From Tetranychus cinnabarinus (lineage: Eukaryota > Arthropoda > Arachnida > Trombidiformes > Tetranychidae): a DNA stretch of 64,000 nt. This document shows positions 46,295-57,917 of this stretch, piece by piece (positions within the stretch are counted from its first letter, which is position 1; the number at the start of each line of letters is the position of its first letter). Where the stretch lies: contig WHVY01000004.1 of assembly GCA_022266195.1 (NCBI GenBank), forward strand, positions 5,535,501 through 5,599,500, read 5' to 3'. The translations under genes were made by a program, and so were the position numbers. The notes beneath the pieces were generated by a model, which was not told where the DNA came from, made no database searches, and saw only the letters and a list, made by a program, of their open reading frames with translations.

Positions 46295-47400
46295 CAAAAT
46301 GTATACTTATATTTACCGGGTGTGGCATAAGTCACGTACAGCATATTTTCCGCCTTTTCTCAGCAACTGTAATAGTTAACGCCACCAAATTTTTTAGGTG
46401 TTTTTCTCGAGCCGTCGGTTGAGTTTTGTGAAAGTTTCTCGTTAAAAATTCGAATTTTGAAAAATGCCGTTTTTTAGCGGCAAAATCGCACATTTTTTAT
46501 AAAACAATATTATTTTAACAAAGAAGACATCAAAGCAACTGAACGGAACTAACCAAGTGCCACGAACGGTCGAAACACCCTTGCAACTAAGCCATAAAGG
46601 TGTAGGAAGAAAAACTTCAATTCTCGAATTTTTCATTGCGAGACAATATTTTGCGTTTTTCCAGTCAGAACGATCGCTAGTTAAGGTTGGCACTTTTAGC
46701 ATATAGTCAAATGACAACCGAAAAAGCGCTGATTACAATGAGAAAAACCGTTTTGAAATATCTCTATCGGTGCAAAAGTTATTCACGAAAATATGCTGTA
46801 CCTGACTTATGCCACACCCGGTATATTTATGTGAATAAGGAATGGATAAATGCTTCCCAAGACGTTAATTGTCTTTAACCAAACAATAAATGACAACAAT
46901 GAGAAGATAAATATTCATCATTTTTTTTCTTCTTTTCGTCTTCTTCTTCTTTCGTTATTTCTCTTCGTTTTTGCTTCTTTTTTTCAAGTCAATTTCTATT
47001 CTAATCATCCTCATGATGATCATCATTTTCGTTATTAGGATGATGGTGATGATAAAATTGTGATCATCTTGTTAATCATTAGTTTGATCCATTATTGAGA
47101 TTAGATTAATTTGGTTTGAAATGAAATAAACTATTATTTGTGGCCACTTAAAGGTCTTTTCATGAAAAGTGCAATATCACCATGAAAATAACAGAATAAA
47201 AGGTTAAATTCTATCAATTGGATTTGCATCTTATTTCTTTTTCTTTTTCTTCTTTTTTCGTCTTCTTCTCTGTCCTTCTGTAGTTCACTTCACATGCATT
47301 CTAAGCGAAAATTCTCCAACATGTAAAAGTGAATGAATGATATTCTGAAACGAACGAAGTAAATGCATTTAATTGATGTCCCATTAGAATAGTCTAGTTT
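46294..47400. repeat. Duplicated intron block, copy B, right part
   Basis: It matches 39113-39690 once the TIR element at 46316-46821 is removed. It begins TCAAAATGTATACTTATA and continues through AAGGAATGGATAAATGC. It is almost identical up to about 47262, then clearly diverged but still alignable to about 47400. The open frame at 46850-47038 is simply the repeat-borne frame also seen at 39161. Confidence 0.9.
46316..46821. mobile_element. Non-autonomous TIR DNA transposon (MITE), 506 bp
   Basis: The ends are inverted repeats of 35 bp with one mismatch: CCGGGTGTGGCATAAGTC at the left, and the same on the complementary strand at the right. They continue identically through GTACAGCATATTTTC. 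The element is bounded by a perfect 8-bp direct repeat, TATATTTA (46308-46315 and 46822-46829), and the uninterrupted homologous sequence in copy A shows the empty site. An 8-bp duplication is typical of hAT and P-type elements, but the terminal bases do not settle the superfamily. The interior has no transposase; its open frames are short and unconvincing. Confidence 0.9.
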
Positions 47401-50400
47401 ATCATGTTAACATGAAAATAAAGACAGTGAATACTAATGAATTATCTTCAAATTATTCATCTTTCAGAAGCTCGTTCTCTGGACATAAATTTTCTTTGTT
47501 GTTAATACATCTCATTTCATATTGTTACTAAATCATCCAAGTTCTCATAAAAACAGAATCTGAAGATTTTTCCAAAATTTTTTTCATTTCGATCAACAAT
47601 CTGGTGAAAAAATAATAGACAAAAAACCAATTAATTTAGCACCTTTAAAAGTTTGATAACGAATTCTGTAGACGAAAAATTGTTTTCCAACAAAATTTTC
47701 CAATCGAAATATTCAAATGATAAATAACTTTAGATTTCCCTGTAATCGAAGCAAACCTTTGATTTGTGCGTTTATGCAAATTGAAAATTCTGATGGATAA
47801 GTCGCTTCAATAGACTTTGCTTTGCAAAAGATTGATATTTTTCCATTCCATGTGATTTGGATAAACAATTGTCAGAATAAGCGAAAACTGAAAAAAAACC
47901 AAAAGAGGCAAAAACTTTGCAAAGAAAACTATTATTCGTTGCTGCAAAGCTCAACTCAGAATGTTGGTAAAAGAAAAAAATTGAAGAAAATTCTTACCAT
48001 AAGCTTCACTATCCAACCAACATGATGCAAAAATTTTTCATCTGAAAAAATACATTTTCTCTTTTGTTTCCCTCATTCTTTGTGTCTTATATTTCATAGT
48101 AATTTGCTTTCTGAAATTCTTTTGTCTTCTCATTGCTTTAATTATCCAACATTTCATTTCTCATATCAAACAATTTCACTCATCAACATTATCATATTTC
48201 CCTTATTTTTGAACAGCAAGCTCAGTAACCACAAAATATTAGTTTTTAAACTCATTTTCAACTCTTGTGAGAAACATTTTTTTCCCTCTTCCAATTTTCA
48301 TATTACCTTTACAGGTTTCCTCCTTCCCATCATGTCATCATGCTTTACTGTTTCATTGTTATCTCGCTACATTCCTTGACAATTATAAGTATCTAAATGG
48401 AAAATGAAAGAGCAAAAAATATGGAAAAATTCAACGAAACAGGAGCAACATTATTCCAAGACAAGTTGTTTTTCATTCAAAATTACAAAAATTATCTTTT
48501 TCGATTGTTTTTTATTTCTTGTTACCATTGAATTTTCAATGAGTTTGTTTCGTTTATGCTCTTGATTCATAACTAGTATGAAATAATTGGGAAGAAGAAA
48601 GAAATCATTCGACTCTTTTGGTTCAAACAACATGCATGATGAGCTCAACTATTTGGGAGTAAATGTTATCAACGAACTTTTGGATGCAATTTAGGAATTT
48701 TTGTTCACTTGTTGATTTGATTGAAAATTCATGTGCTTTTCCATTCAAATTATGCTTATTTGTACTGGAAACTAATGATTATTTGGAAACTTTGAAACTC
48801 AGCTTTTCATATCATTTATTTTATTGTCTCATAGAATCATGATATTATCAAATTTTTTTCATTACACTGATGACTGATTCAATGATGGTTAATGTTTTCC
48901 AAGTTGAGCAAGAAAACAAAACGATAGTTTATTGAACAAACAAAAACTCGTTCAAGCAATTAGAGGCTGAGTTGTGCAACAAGTTGAGCAAATTCATTTT
49001 CATTGTCGAGACAACAAAATAGAGATAAAGTCTGTAAATCTACGTTTTTTGATTTTCCATCGCTTTCGAATCTATGATTTAACACTTTAAAAGTTGCTTG
49101 AGAAGAGTTGATTGTCGATTTTCCAGGGAATATGTTAGTCAAAAGATTTTCCACATTCTAAGAACTTATGACAAACACTTTGAATCTGGAAAAGATTAAA
49201 CTCAACTCAGCATATTTACATTTGAAAACAAGTTGTTAGTGACTATTGAAACTGGAAAGAAATGCGTAAAGAAAATTGTGAATGAAATGAATAAAATATC
49301 TTTTCCTGTTTTTCCTGGTTCAACCTTATTAGTGGACAAGTCTGATTGACGAAAAAAAAGTCGAGGTTAAATAGAGTGGAATAGCAATTGAAAACTACTC
49401 TTCTCTTTCATTCCATCTCATAAGATACTTCAAAATGACGTTTTTCACCTCATCTCAGTCTTCATCATCTTTATCGTTGTCAAACTTTTCCCTCCACCAA
49501 TCTTCATAAAGAAGAGTAAAAAGGAAGAGAGAGAAAAAAATTCCAAAAGGAAAGAGAAGCGAAGAGAAAAAAAGTAAGAAAAAGAGAAAGAATGAAAGTA
49601 ATGTCAAATTTTTTCAACATTTTTGTAATCGAAATGAGCAAACCCAGGGAGAAAACAATCTGACGAATGAATATTGAAGTGAAAGAGAAGCGAAAAGAGC
49701 AACATTTCAAGGAAAGGAGAGAGCAAGTAGAGTCGAAATTCTGAACCATTGGACAAACAATTTTCGTTTCCTTCATTTCGCTTCTTTCCTCATTTTTTTC
49801 ACAATCACTTTTCTTCCAAGTGAAAGAAAATATACATTTCGCAAAGCCTTATAATGTTGCACTCTTTATCCTTTCAAACTTGTCTTCCCTGCTCTCATCA
49901 CATTCACCCTCATCATGCTCATGTTTTAGCGCATTGAACATTTTCTCGTTTCTCTTCTTCTTCCTTCAATCTTCTCTGACAACTTGAAATTTCATGTTTA
50001 AAAACAAAGTCAACAAAGGGAAAGAGTAAAGACAAAAGATGTGAAACCCTTCAACAGTCAATAGTATCTTTAGCTTTTTTTCAGTACAATTGACTTTATG
50101 TTTTCCCAACTTGTTCACACCTAACATCAACATCATAATCACCCATCATCATTTCATTGTTTATCTCATTCTCAGTTTCAACATTTTCTTTAGTTGCTCT
50201 TCCATCATCATGCTTCTGTTATCATGCCTTTTGTTTTCTTAGAGCTTCTTTTAATTGCAATTATCAAGTCAACCGAGGGGAAAAATTATGATGAACATAA
50301 ACAGACGGGAAAACATGTTCAATTGGAGTGCAAAGGAAGAGAAACAATAAACTGTCAACAATGAAACTAGAATGGGTTTACTCGACATTTCAACGAGAAA

Positions 50401-51159
50401 AAATTCGTTTACTTTAAACTCTTTTTTCATCAAAACTGACACAAAACTATTTAAATTCAAGTTGACAAAAAACTGGGCAAAATTGAAAAGAAAATGAAAA
50501 ATTCATCAAAACTCATTTGCAACTCCACTTTAAAACTTGCAAAATCTTCATCACTAATCTCGCATTTATTTCTTAAGGAAAATCATGAAAAGAAATTGTG
50601 AATTGAAGTTATCAAACAAACTGTATGGGAATAGAGAATGAAATCAAAGGGAGTGAAAATTCTTGACTGGGAGTTGATAATATTCTTTCCGTATTTTATG
50701 ACTTGGAGTTGAAGATAAAGCTAAAAAATTTTGTTGGAAAATATTTTTTGCGTCTTTGAAAGTCAAGTATTTTGAAGAAATTCTGAAGACAGTTTGGAGT
50801 TATGATGTTTAGTGATTGGTAGATTAAATGTTGACTTGAAAGGATTCATTAACAGAATAAAGAAAACATATTGAATACAATGTAATTCATATCTGATAAT
50901 GAGAATCATGATTTGTTCATCAATGTTTTTTCCTTTTCTTTTCCTTCTCTTTTTGTCACCATTCATCTTGTCTCACTTTGTTTCCCTTCCCTTACCGCCT
51001 TTATCATTATCAAAACTTATTCTCTGCTCAGATATTCCCTGTTAATCGATTAACTTTTCTCCTCTTATTTCTTTCTTTTCTTTTCCACCTTTCCATCTGG
51101 TTCCACTTTAACCATCAATTTTACTCCTTCAACTGAAACATTCAATTCAACTCTAAAAG

Positions 51160-51321
51160 ATGGACGAAAGTTGCCTCAAAATCACCGGCAAAAAGTTTTC
51201 CTCAATGGAACCTTTGTGATAAACAATGTTGAAAAGGGTGCCGATGCCGGTCAATATCAGTGTGCCGTTACCGATGAAGATGGAAGGACAGCAAAACGAG
51301 ACTTATTCATCAACGTAGTCG
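51160..51321 (+). CDS. Dscam: Dscam-like gene, second half of Ig6
   Basis: A phase 1-1 exon of 162 bp between TCTAAAAG|ATGGAC and GTAGTCG|GTAAAT. It reads DGRKLPQNHRQKVFLNGTF, VINNVEKGADAGQYQCAVTD, EDGRTAKRDLFINVV. It supplies the DAGQYQC F-strand Cys that pairs with the Cys of ITCPYSG in the exon at 42587. In Dscam the half-domain split after W-x-R-G and the restart with GR.LP are conserved, so the two exons are contiguous in the transcript despite 8 kb of intron. Confidence 0.94.
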
Positions 51322-51381
51322 GTAAATGGACCAAAAATTCAATCATTTTGCATTCTTTTCTCACTTTTCTTTTCTTTCCAG

Positions 51382-51663
51382 TCTCACCAATAGTCCAACC
51401 CTTCTCCTTTCCTGTCGACCTAGTCTCAGGACGACGGGCAGGTGTTGCTTGCATAGTATCGGCCGGAGACTTGCCAATCAGGATAACATGGCTAAAGGAT
51501 GGAGCAGTCATTCCCGAGTCTCTCATGCCCATGGTCGACACCAAAGACTTTACTTCTTTCCTGACTTTTGATAAAGTGTCACGATCTCATCGGGGAAACT
51601 ACACTTGCCTTGCCGAGAACCCGGCCTCAACCTCAAACTATACTGCACCACTAATTGTCCAAG
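51382..51663 (+). CDS. Dscam: Dscam-like gene, Ig7
   Basis: A 282-bp phase 1-1 exon encoding one full Ig domain, after only a 60-bp intron (TTTCTTTCCAG|TCTCAC) and ending GTCCAAG|GTAAGC. It contains VSPIVQPFSFPVDLVSGRRA, GVACIVSAGDLPIRITWLKD with Cys and Trp, DTKDFTSFLTFDKVS, and HRGNYTCLAENPAS with the second Cys. GDLP..I.W.KDG..I and HxGNYxC match Dscam Ig7, the domain encoded in Drosophila Dscam1 by the mutually exclusive exon 9 cluster. Here a single exon is present; no tandem alternative copies were found in the next 6 kb. Confidence 0.94.
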
Positions 51664-53143
51664 GTAAGCCTAAGTCACTGGCAAATGTTGAAAGTAATGT
51701 TTGGTGATTGAAACGAAAATCAAAAGTTGAATGAATTTCCATCAAAGTTTAATGGTAATCATGTTGGTAAACATTTACTCTTGTAATGTTAAATATTTAA
51801 ACTCAATGATATTGTTTACCCTGAAATGAATAGTGAAAAGAGCAAAATGAATTGTAATTTTTTGCTCTCAAAACTTGAAATGAATGATTTGGCTCATTGC
51901 AAGTGAAACTTTTTCAATCTTTTCTTTTCTTCTTTTTCTGCATTATTTTTCCATTTTCAATTCAATAACTTGCCAACCTATTTCAAGTTTCATTTTTTGT
52001 TCTTGAACCGACTTTTTGCTTCAAGCTTTTACTACCATTATTATAAAAATGTCAACACAATTTGATACGCTTGATGCCTTAAGTAATATTACATTCATGA
52101 ACTTGAAACAATTCACTTTTACTTCTTGAACTGAACAGCTTTTAGTACATTGAGAAGGGTTCAAAAAAGAGCTCAAAACAAAAGATGAAAACTAAACATG
52201 ATGTTATAAATGTAAATACTTGAATCTTTAAATGTTTAGTTCAAGTAAATGGAACAAGAACAAAAAAAAGATTTTCTTCGACTTTTTTCGTCTCTTCTTA
52301 CAAGCCAGTTTCAAACTTCAGATGTTGACCTTTGAATATTTAGTCTGATTCTGTAAGATTGAAGCCATTGAGACGATATTGATTCATCATCAAGAGGGAA
52401 TTGAAAGATGCTTCAATAATGAAAAATGTCTTTCACCTCTTTATCAACTTATCTTCATCACTTGAAACTGTGCGAATCTTGTCATTGATATTTTTGGAAC
52501 ATTTTTCAACAATCTTTTTCTCTTTTCGCAACATCATGACAAGTTCATTGAAACATCATTTTTCCATGTATTTCCACCAAACTCGATTGTTTAAACAACA
52601 TTTTTGTTATATTTTAATGTTAAATATTTTTTCAATTTTCGCTTTTCTTTTTCGTAAAGTAAATTTTTGGATTTTTTCGAGAAGAAAATATTCATCTTTT
52701 CATTGAATGCCAATAGATTCAAAAGAGATTTAATTTTCAAGGAAAAGAAAATGTTTTTCCAAATTCTGAGTGATAGAACTTTTTCTTTCTGTTTTTTGAC
52801 TGATTATTTTCAACTCTTTTTGATGCTTTTCAAGATGAATTATCAAAGTGTTGAGTGAAAATGTAAACTTTTCTTATTCTTTTGATTTTCCATGAAAATT
52901 CATCTTAACAATACAAGTAACAAGTCAAATGTTGCCATTGATGATATTATTTACCTTTTTGTTTCACCTTTTCCTTCTTTATCAAACAATTTCAACTCTT
53001 GATGATTAATTTCACCATTTTTGTCTTTCAATTTTTCTTTCACTTTTCTTCTTTTTCCTTTTATCAAACTTTGTAAAAGTTCATTTTTTGTTGAAACTTG
53101 TACTCTCAGCTCATTAGTTTATCTTTACTTTGCATGACAATAG

Positions 53144-53173
53144 CTGAAGCAGATGAATCATGCAATATCGAAG
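53144..53173 (+). CDS. Candidate 30-bp microexon in the Dscam-like gene
   Basis: ACAATAG|CTGAAG...ATCGAAG|GTAACA would add ten residues, AEADESCNIE, in phase 1 on both sides, so it could be included or skipped without changing the frame between Ig7 and Ig8. The acceptor has a weak pyrimidine tract, and a 30-bp match of this kind can arise by chance. Established Dscam proteins have no insert at this place. Confidence 0.15.
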
Positions 53174-54659
53174 GTAACAGTTGCATCTCATAGAAATGCT
53201 TGGCTAATGTTAATGTTCCAACTATTCAGAATTTTTCGATTTCGAACATTGCATTTCCAATCTTACTGATTCGTTAGAATTATCGTTTTTGATTTAAACG
53301 TGTTCCATTTTAATTGCCAGCAAACTCGAGTTTCAAAGAGCAGAAGTCATCTGCGAAATTCAAGTGCTAAATGGGTTATAAAAATGAAGCAAAGTGTAAT
53401 AAAACAGAATCATTTGCGGGTTGAAATAGATTGAAACGTGAAATAATTTGTACGATAAAGTGTAATGAGTGGAAAAGGGAAGGAAAACAAAAACGTAAAA
53501 AGTAATTTTATCCTTTTCTTGTGAACATAATGTTTGACCATAAGAACTCCCTGAGAATTGAAGAGAAAATGATCGGCCAAAGAGATGAATAAGAGATGGA
53601 CAGAGAAGCGAGAAGAGGCTTGAAAAAGAGGAAAACAAATTATAGTTTAAGCGCAACTAGAAAAGTCTTATCCAATGCAGTATTATCTGACTGGGTTAAA
53701 TGTTCAATATCAATCTCATGGTAAAAAGAGAAGAAGAAGAAGAATGGTGAAAAGAAGAATAAAGAAGTTTTTATATTGTATTTGGTATAAAGAAGAAGTG
53801 AGTCAAGACTAACCACATATTTACACGTTTACTGACATTGAGTATCCAACAGTATAATAATATGTATCAGTTGCTGGGAGTTGAAATATTATATTGCTTA
53901 CAGATGAACATGGTAAAGAAGGAAAAGGAAAGAAAGAGAGAGAAAACGAAGGTTATAATTGGTCATATCATTTCACTTGAATTAGGATGGATGTTAAACA
54001 TTGTTGAGGTCATCTTGTAGTGTACATTGCTCTAGTTTGCAACATTATCTTCATCATCATCTTTTACTATCTCATTTCACTGTTTACTATTTTGTCTGTT
54101 ATTTTTTTTCTTTAGCCTTTTTCGCTGCTTCGTTTTCATTTACAAGAATATCATTTGAACGTAATGCTATTTTTTGCCTCCTTCTTGGGTTATAATTAAA
54201 TTACTTGGACCAGATACTATTTGTTTAAGCAGGAGATGAAAAAAATAAGCGAAGATGATGAGGATAATTATGATGAAGATGAACATCAGTAATGGAATTG
54301 GAGTAGGAGAAAAAAGATGTTGAATAAAGAGAGGAGTAAAAATGATCAAATTATTCGCGATATTATGGCAATATTATTTGGTGATGATGAGGGCAATGAT
54401 GAGCTTGATGATTGTGATCATCTTCATTACAGTGATTCATACAGAAATCAAGGCGCAAAAAGATAATACAATTCAAATATTATCGTTTTAATGCTTGATA
54501 GGAATGAAATGGAAATTATGAGTTATTTAAGAAACTACTTTATTAGCAAGAAAAGTGATTCTTTGTCAAGATTTCGATTCGCAGCCTTTTTTCATTTTAT
54601 TCCATGTATTTCGAAGAGAAACAATAACGAATAAAGAATGATTATAATGCAAGCTAAAA

Positions 54660-55050
54660 TAAGTCGTATCTTAATGTCGTTTAGTCGGATGGATTCCCAA
54701 AATCAGAAAATATAAATCCAGCGTTTTACGGCCATACAAAATTAGACAGTTATTTGACCTCTAAATGACATTTGAAGACGACTTTCTGAGAAGACTGGCT
54801 TTTCGCGATCAATACCGGGTGTTTTTTTGCATTTTACGCCTTCATGCAGACATAACTCTCGAACGAATAGTGCTACAGCCCTCAGACTTGAACCATGAGC
54901 TTGATGATGAGCCATTCAGATTGAACAACCATAAGTACGAACGCTCAAGGTTATTCAAGGTCAATTCTTTATTTGACCTCTAATTGGCATTGGAAGGTCA
55001 TTTGCTGAAAACGCAAAATTTTTCGGACCTGCTAATGTTTGTTACATGTT
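54660..55050. repeat. Inserted-looking segment with direct repeats
   Basis: The composition is more mixed than in the surrounding intron. The phrase TTATTTGACCTCTAA followed by TGRCATT and GAAG(G/A) occurs at about 54750 and again at about 54970, 220 bp apart. A 72-codon open frame between them (54765-54983) resembles no family I know. The segment may be an old non-autonomous element whose ends I cannot define. Confidence 0.35.
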
Positions 55051-57797
55051 AATAAATTTTAACATTGGAAAGATTGAAATTTTTCATAAATGCTAATGAT
55101 TAACTGAATGATATGCAAGTACTCATATCCTTTAGCCAGTACGAGTTATGAACATGTGAAGAAAAGCGGCTTCCAGCCAGCCATCTAAAAGGCCTTGTAT
55201 TATATATCACAAAGAAAACTGCAGCACTAGCACCCTGTATAAAAATTTGAGATGAAGAATATCACAGTTTCAATCAATCACTTCTCTATTCACGAAATAT
55301 GCTTTCAGCTGATTCTCGCAACATTTTTATCGGCTTATTCTCAATCCATTTTAATATTGTTATCAAGGCAAAATTTCAAACAATTTTGGTTATAAAACAA
55401 ACTGTAAGCTTTCATTGAAAAAAGATGATAAAAAAGTTGAACCTTTATTCTTCTCATTGGTCATTACGGTTCAATGTAAATATTGCTATTAATATGCTCT
55501 TTTTTCATATTGAAAATCAATTTACAAGCCAATTCTTTTTCCCTCCACTAAACAAATGAATACATGATGGCTAAAGTAACCCTGAATTTACCTTTTCTCA
55601 ATCTTTTCCTCTTTATCATTTTCCGACTTCATCTTTTCAACATTTTTTATCCACCACATAATACCAAGATATCAAGAAAAAAAAGAAGTTCTCAATCTTT
55701 ACAATTCTTTATTCGTTAGAAAACTTTTCTTTCAAAGACTACAAGAAAAGAAAGGAAAAATGTGAAAATCTTTCAAAAATTCATGATGCAAGTTGTAAAG
55801 ATACAGATTAAGAAACTGAATAAAGTGTTATTTACTCATCAACATCATTTTTCCACATTCAGTCAAACCTGATCAACCTTCAACCTAACCAGTCCATTAA
55901 CTTTTTATTGGTCAACACCAATCATGTCCAGCAAAAGAAAGAAAGAAATCTTTAAAAGAAAATTTGCTTTTTCCTGTTTTCCTTCTTGATATTTCCTGAA
56001 CAATTTTACCAACCCAAACTTGATTGTATTGATTCAATGAAAATTATCATTAGAAAATGTTGTTTCTCCAAATGATTTTCAAAACCCTCTCAACATAATC
56101 TCTCACCATTTAACCCAAATTAACATTTCTTATTCATTTCATTATCTATTTATTCAACTAATTGTTACCATCTTATTCGTTGTTTGTTCACCTTCAATTA
56201 CAGGCTTCATGTATGAACATTTTCTTTTTTTCTCGTTTTCCCAAAATTCTCACTCCATTGGAATAATTCTGTAATCCAGATAAATCCATCATAATGAGCT
56301 TCAGTTAAACAGAGTTGAAGACTTGCAACTCAAATTGCTGGTCAAACCTTTTCTCATTCAACCCTTTTCCTTAATCAGCTTGTACGGTACATTTAGCTAA
56401 ACAAAATTGACGGCAGATTCAACTGCTCATCATCATTATCTTTTCTCATCTTTTTTCATTCCAATCATTCTCATTGCTCAACCCATTCTGACTAAACCCA
56501 TTGATACAATTTGATCATCATAATGATAAAGATTTTCACTTTTACCACTTCACAATTGGCTCTTGATGATAACTCTTCATGTTTGAATAAAAACAACATC
56601 AAAGTAGTCAAACAGAGAAAAGAGCATCTTGCATTTGTTGACATTATTCCGATAATTTATAGACATTTTCGAGCTTTTCTTTTCTTCGACTTTTTGTCCA
56701 ACAGAAAATTTCTGTTCAACTTTTACTGGTCAATTCACAATTGCATCTTCATCTTTTACTTGGCTTTACTCTTCCACAATCCTTATTATCATCATCCTTC
56801 TGTTAAGATAATCTGTTCACTGAAATACATTAAGCTGTATTTAATCAAAATCCAATGAGATTTTTATGGACGAAAATACCTAATTGAGGTTTTTGTTCCC
56901 AACTCATTGTATCAAAAATGATGAACAATGAAACAAGAAGAAAGAAGAAGAAAGATACAAATCTAAATCATCAGAATGCTCATTATTAGCTGTAGAAACT
57001 GTACATGAAGTGAGACTGAATGAGAAGAGAAAAAATGAGAAGAAAACCGAAAAAAAACCATTATCAAGACATATCGAACTGTACAACAATTTAATTCATT
57101 ATTCCTCAATCATTTACGATAATCATTATTGTTTGCAAACAAGAACAAGCTTTGACAAGAAAATTTACTTTTCATTGTCTAACCTTTTCCGTTTTCATGT
57201 AATCGTCAAATCATAATACAACCAACAAAATTTTGACACAATTTTTGCTCTTTTGCAGTCAATCGACAATTTAAGCTTCAAGTTAAGTTGACAAAAATTA
57301 TGTTTGACATTTGAGATAATTACAAAAGAAGTTGAAAACGCTCAGAATTTCGAGAAAATTAATGAACAGTAAATGTTGAAATGTGAATGAAAAAACAAAG
57401 ACAAGTTGTTAGACAGAATCAAAGTGGCAGTTATCAGTTAATTGTTGGTTGCTCTTTAGTTTTACAGAATGTGTTTTGTGGAAATGAAAAAAAAGGTCAA
57501 CAATTAGTCGAGAAAATCTGTAAACAAGAACGATTATTTTTTTCCTTTTTGCCTTTCGTTTCTGCTTTTCATGGAAAAGTAAGAGATTTGTTGGAATCTA
57601 ATGAGTCTTGTCTTGAACATTCTAAACGGATTAATTCACTAATTAAGCTGATGAGAAATAAAGGTAAAGCGACTGAATGAGAGACTGAAGGAAGAAAGGA
57701 ATTCAGAAGAATTAATCAATACAATTATTTATATAAAATGGACTTGATCTTAATCTTTTCTTTTTCTCTTCTTTTTCTTCTTCTCTTCCCAATCAAG

Positions 57798-57917
57798 TGC
57801 CTCCAAGTTGGATTGTTGAACCTAAAGATAAATCTGTGATCAAAGGTAATTCATTAACATTGGATTGTCAAGCTGATGGATCACCAAGACCGATTATCCG
57901 TTGGAAAAAATCAACTG
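57798..57917 (+). CDS. Dscam: Dscam-like gene, first half of Ig8
   Basis: A 120-bp phase 1-1 exon (CCCAATCAAG|TGCCTC to TCAACTG|GTAATT). It encodes VPPSWIVEPKDKSVIKGNS, LTLDCQADGSPRPIIRWKK, STG. VPP.WI.EP.D.......L.C.A.G.P.P...WKK.TG is one of the best-conserved blocks of arthropod Dscam and marks the start of Ig8. The half-domain split after WKK-TG is the same as in other Dscam genes and is completed by the exon at 62364. Confidence 0.95.

Larger units (their letters stand above)
43001..51159 (+). other. Dscam-like intron containing a mosaic insertion
   Basis: An 8.2-kb intron splitting Ig6. It holds copy B of the duplicated block, the CTP synthase pseudogene, an LTR-like block and a TIR element, all listed separately. 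Stretches 43.0-44.0 and 47.4-51.1 kb are AT-rich with purine and pyrimidine tracts (for example 49.5-49.6 kb) and no recognised exon. Confidence 0.65.
51664..57797 (+). other. Dscam-like intron between Ig7 and Ig8 exons
   Basis: A 6.1-kb intron. It holds a possible 30-bp phase-1 microexon (53144-53173) and a short inserted-looking segment with direct repeats (54660-55050). The rest is AT-rich with low-complexity tracts. No duplicate of the Ig7 exon was seen. Confidence 0.6.

Noticed and set aside
49504..49776. Minus-strand 90-codon frame with membrane-like composition
   Set aside because: It is the complement of a GAAAGAGAAG purine tract, so the hydrophobicity comes from simple sequence.
54001..54349. 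Overlapping frames rich in Phe, His and Ile
   Set aside because: They derive from ATCATCATC and CTTTTC simple repeats on both strands.
51664..57797. Search for tandem alternative copies of the Ig7 exon, as in Drosophila Dscam1 exon 9
   Set aside because: No second sequence with the GDLP..W.KDG and NYTC pattern is present in this intron or the preceding one.
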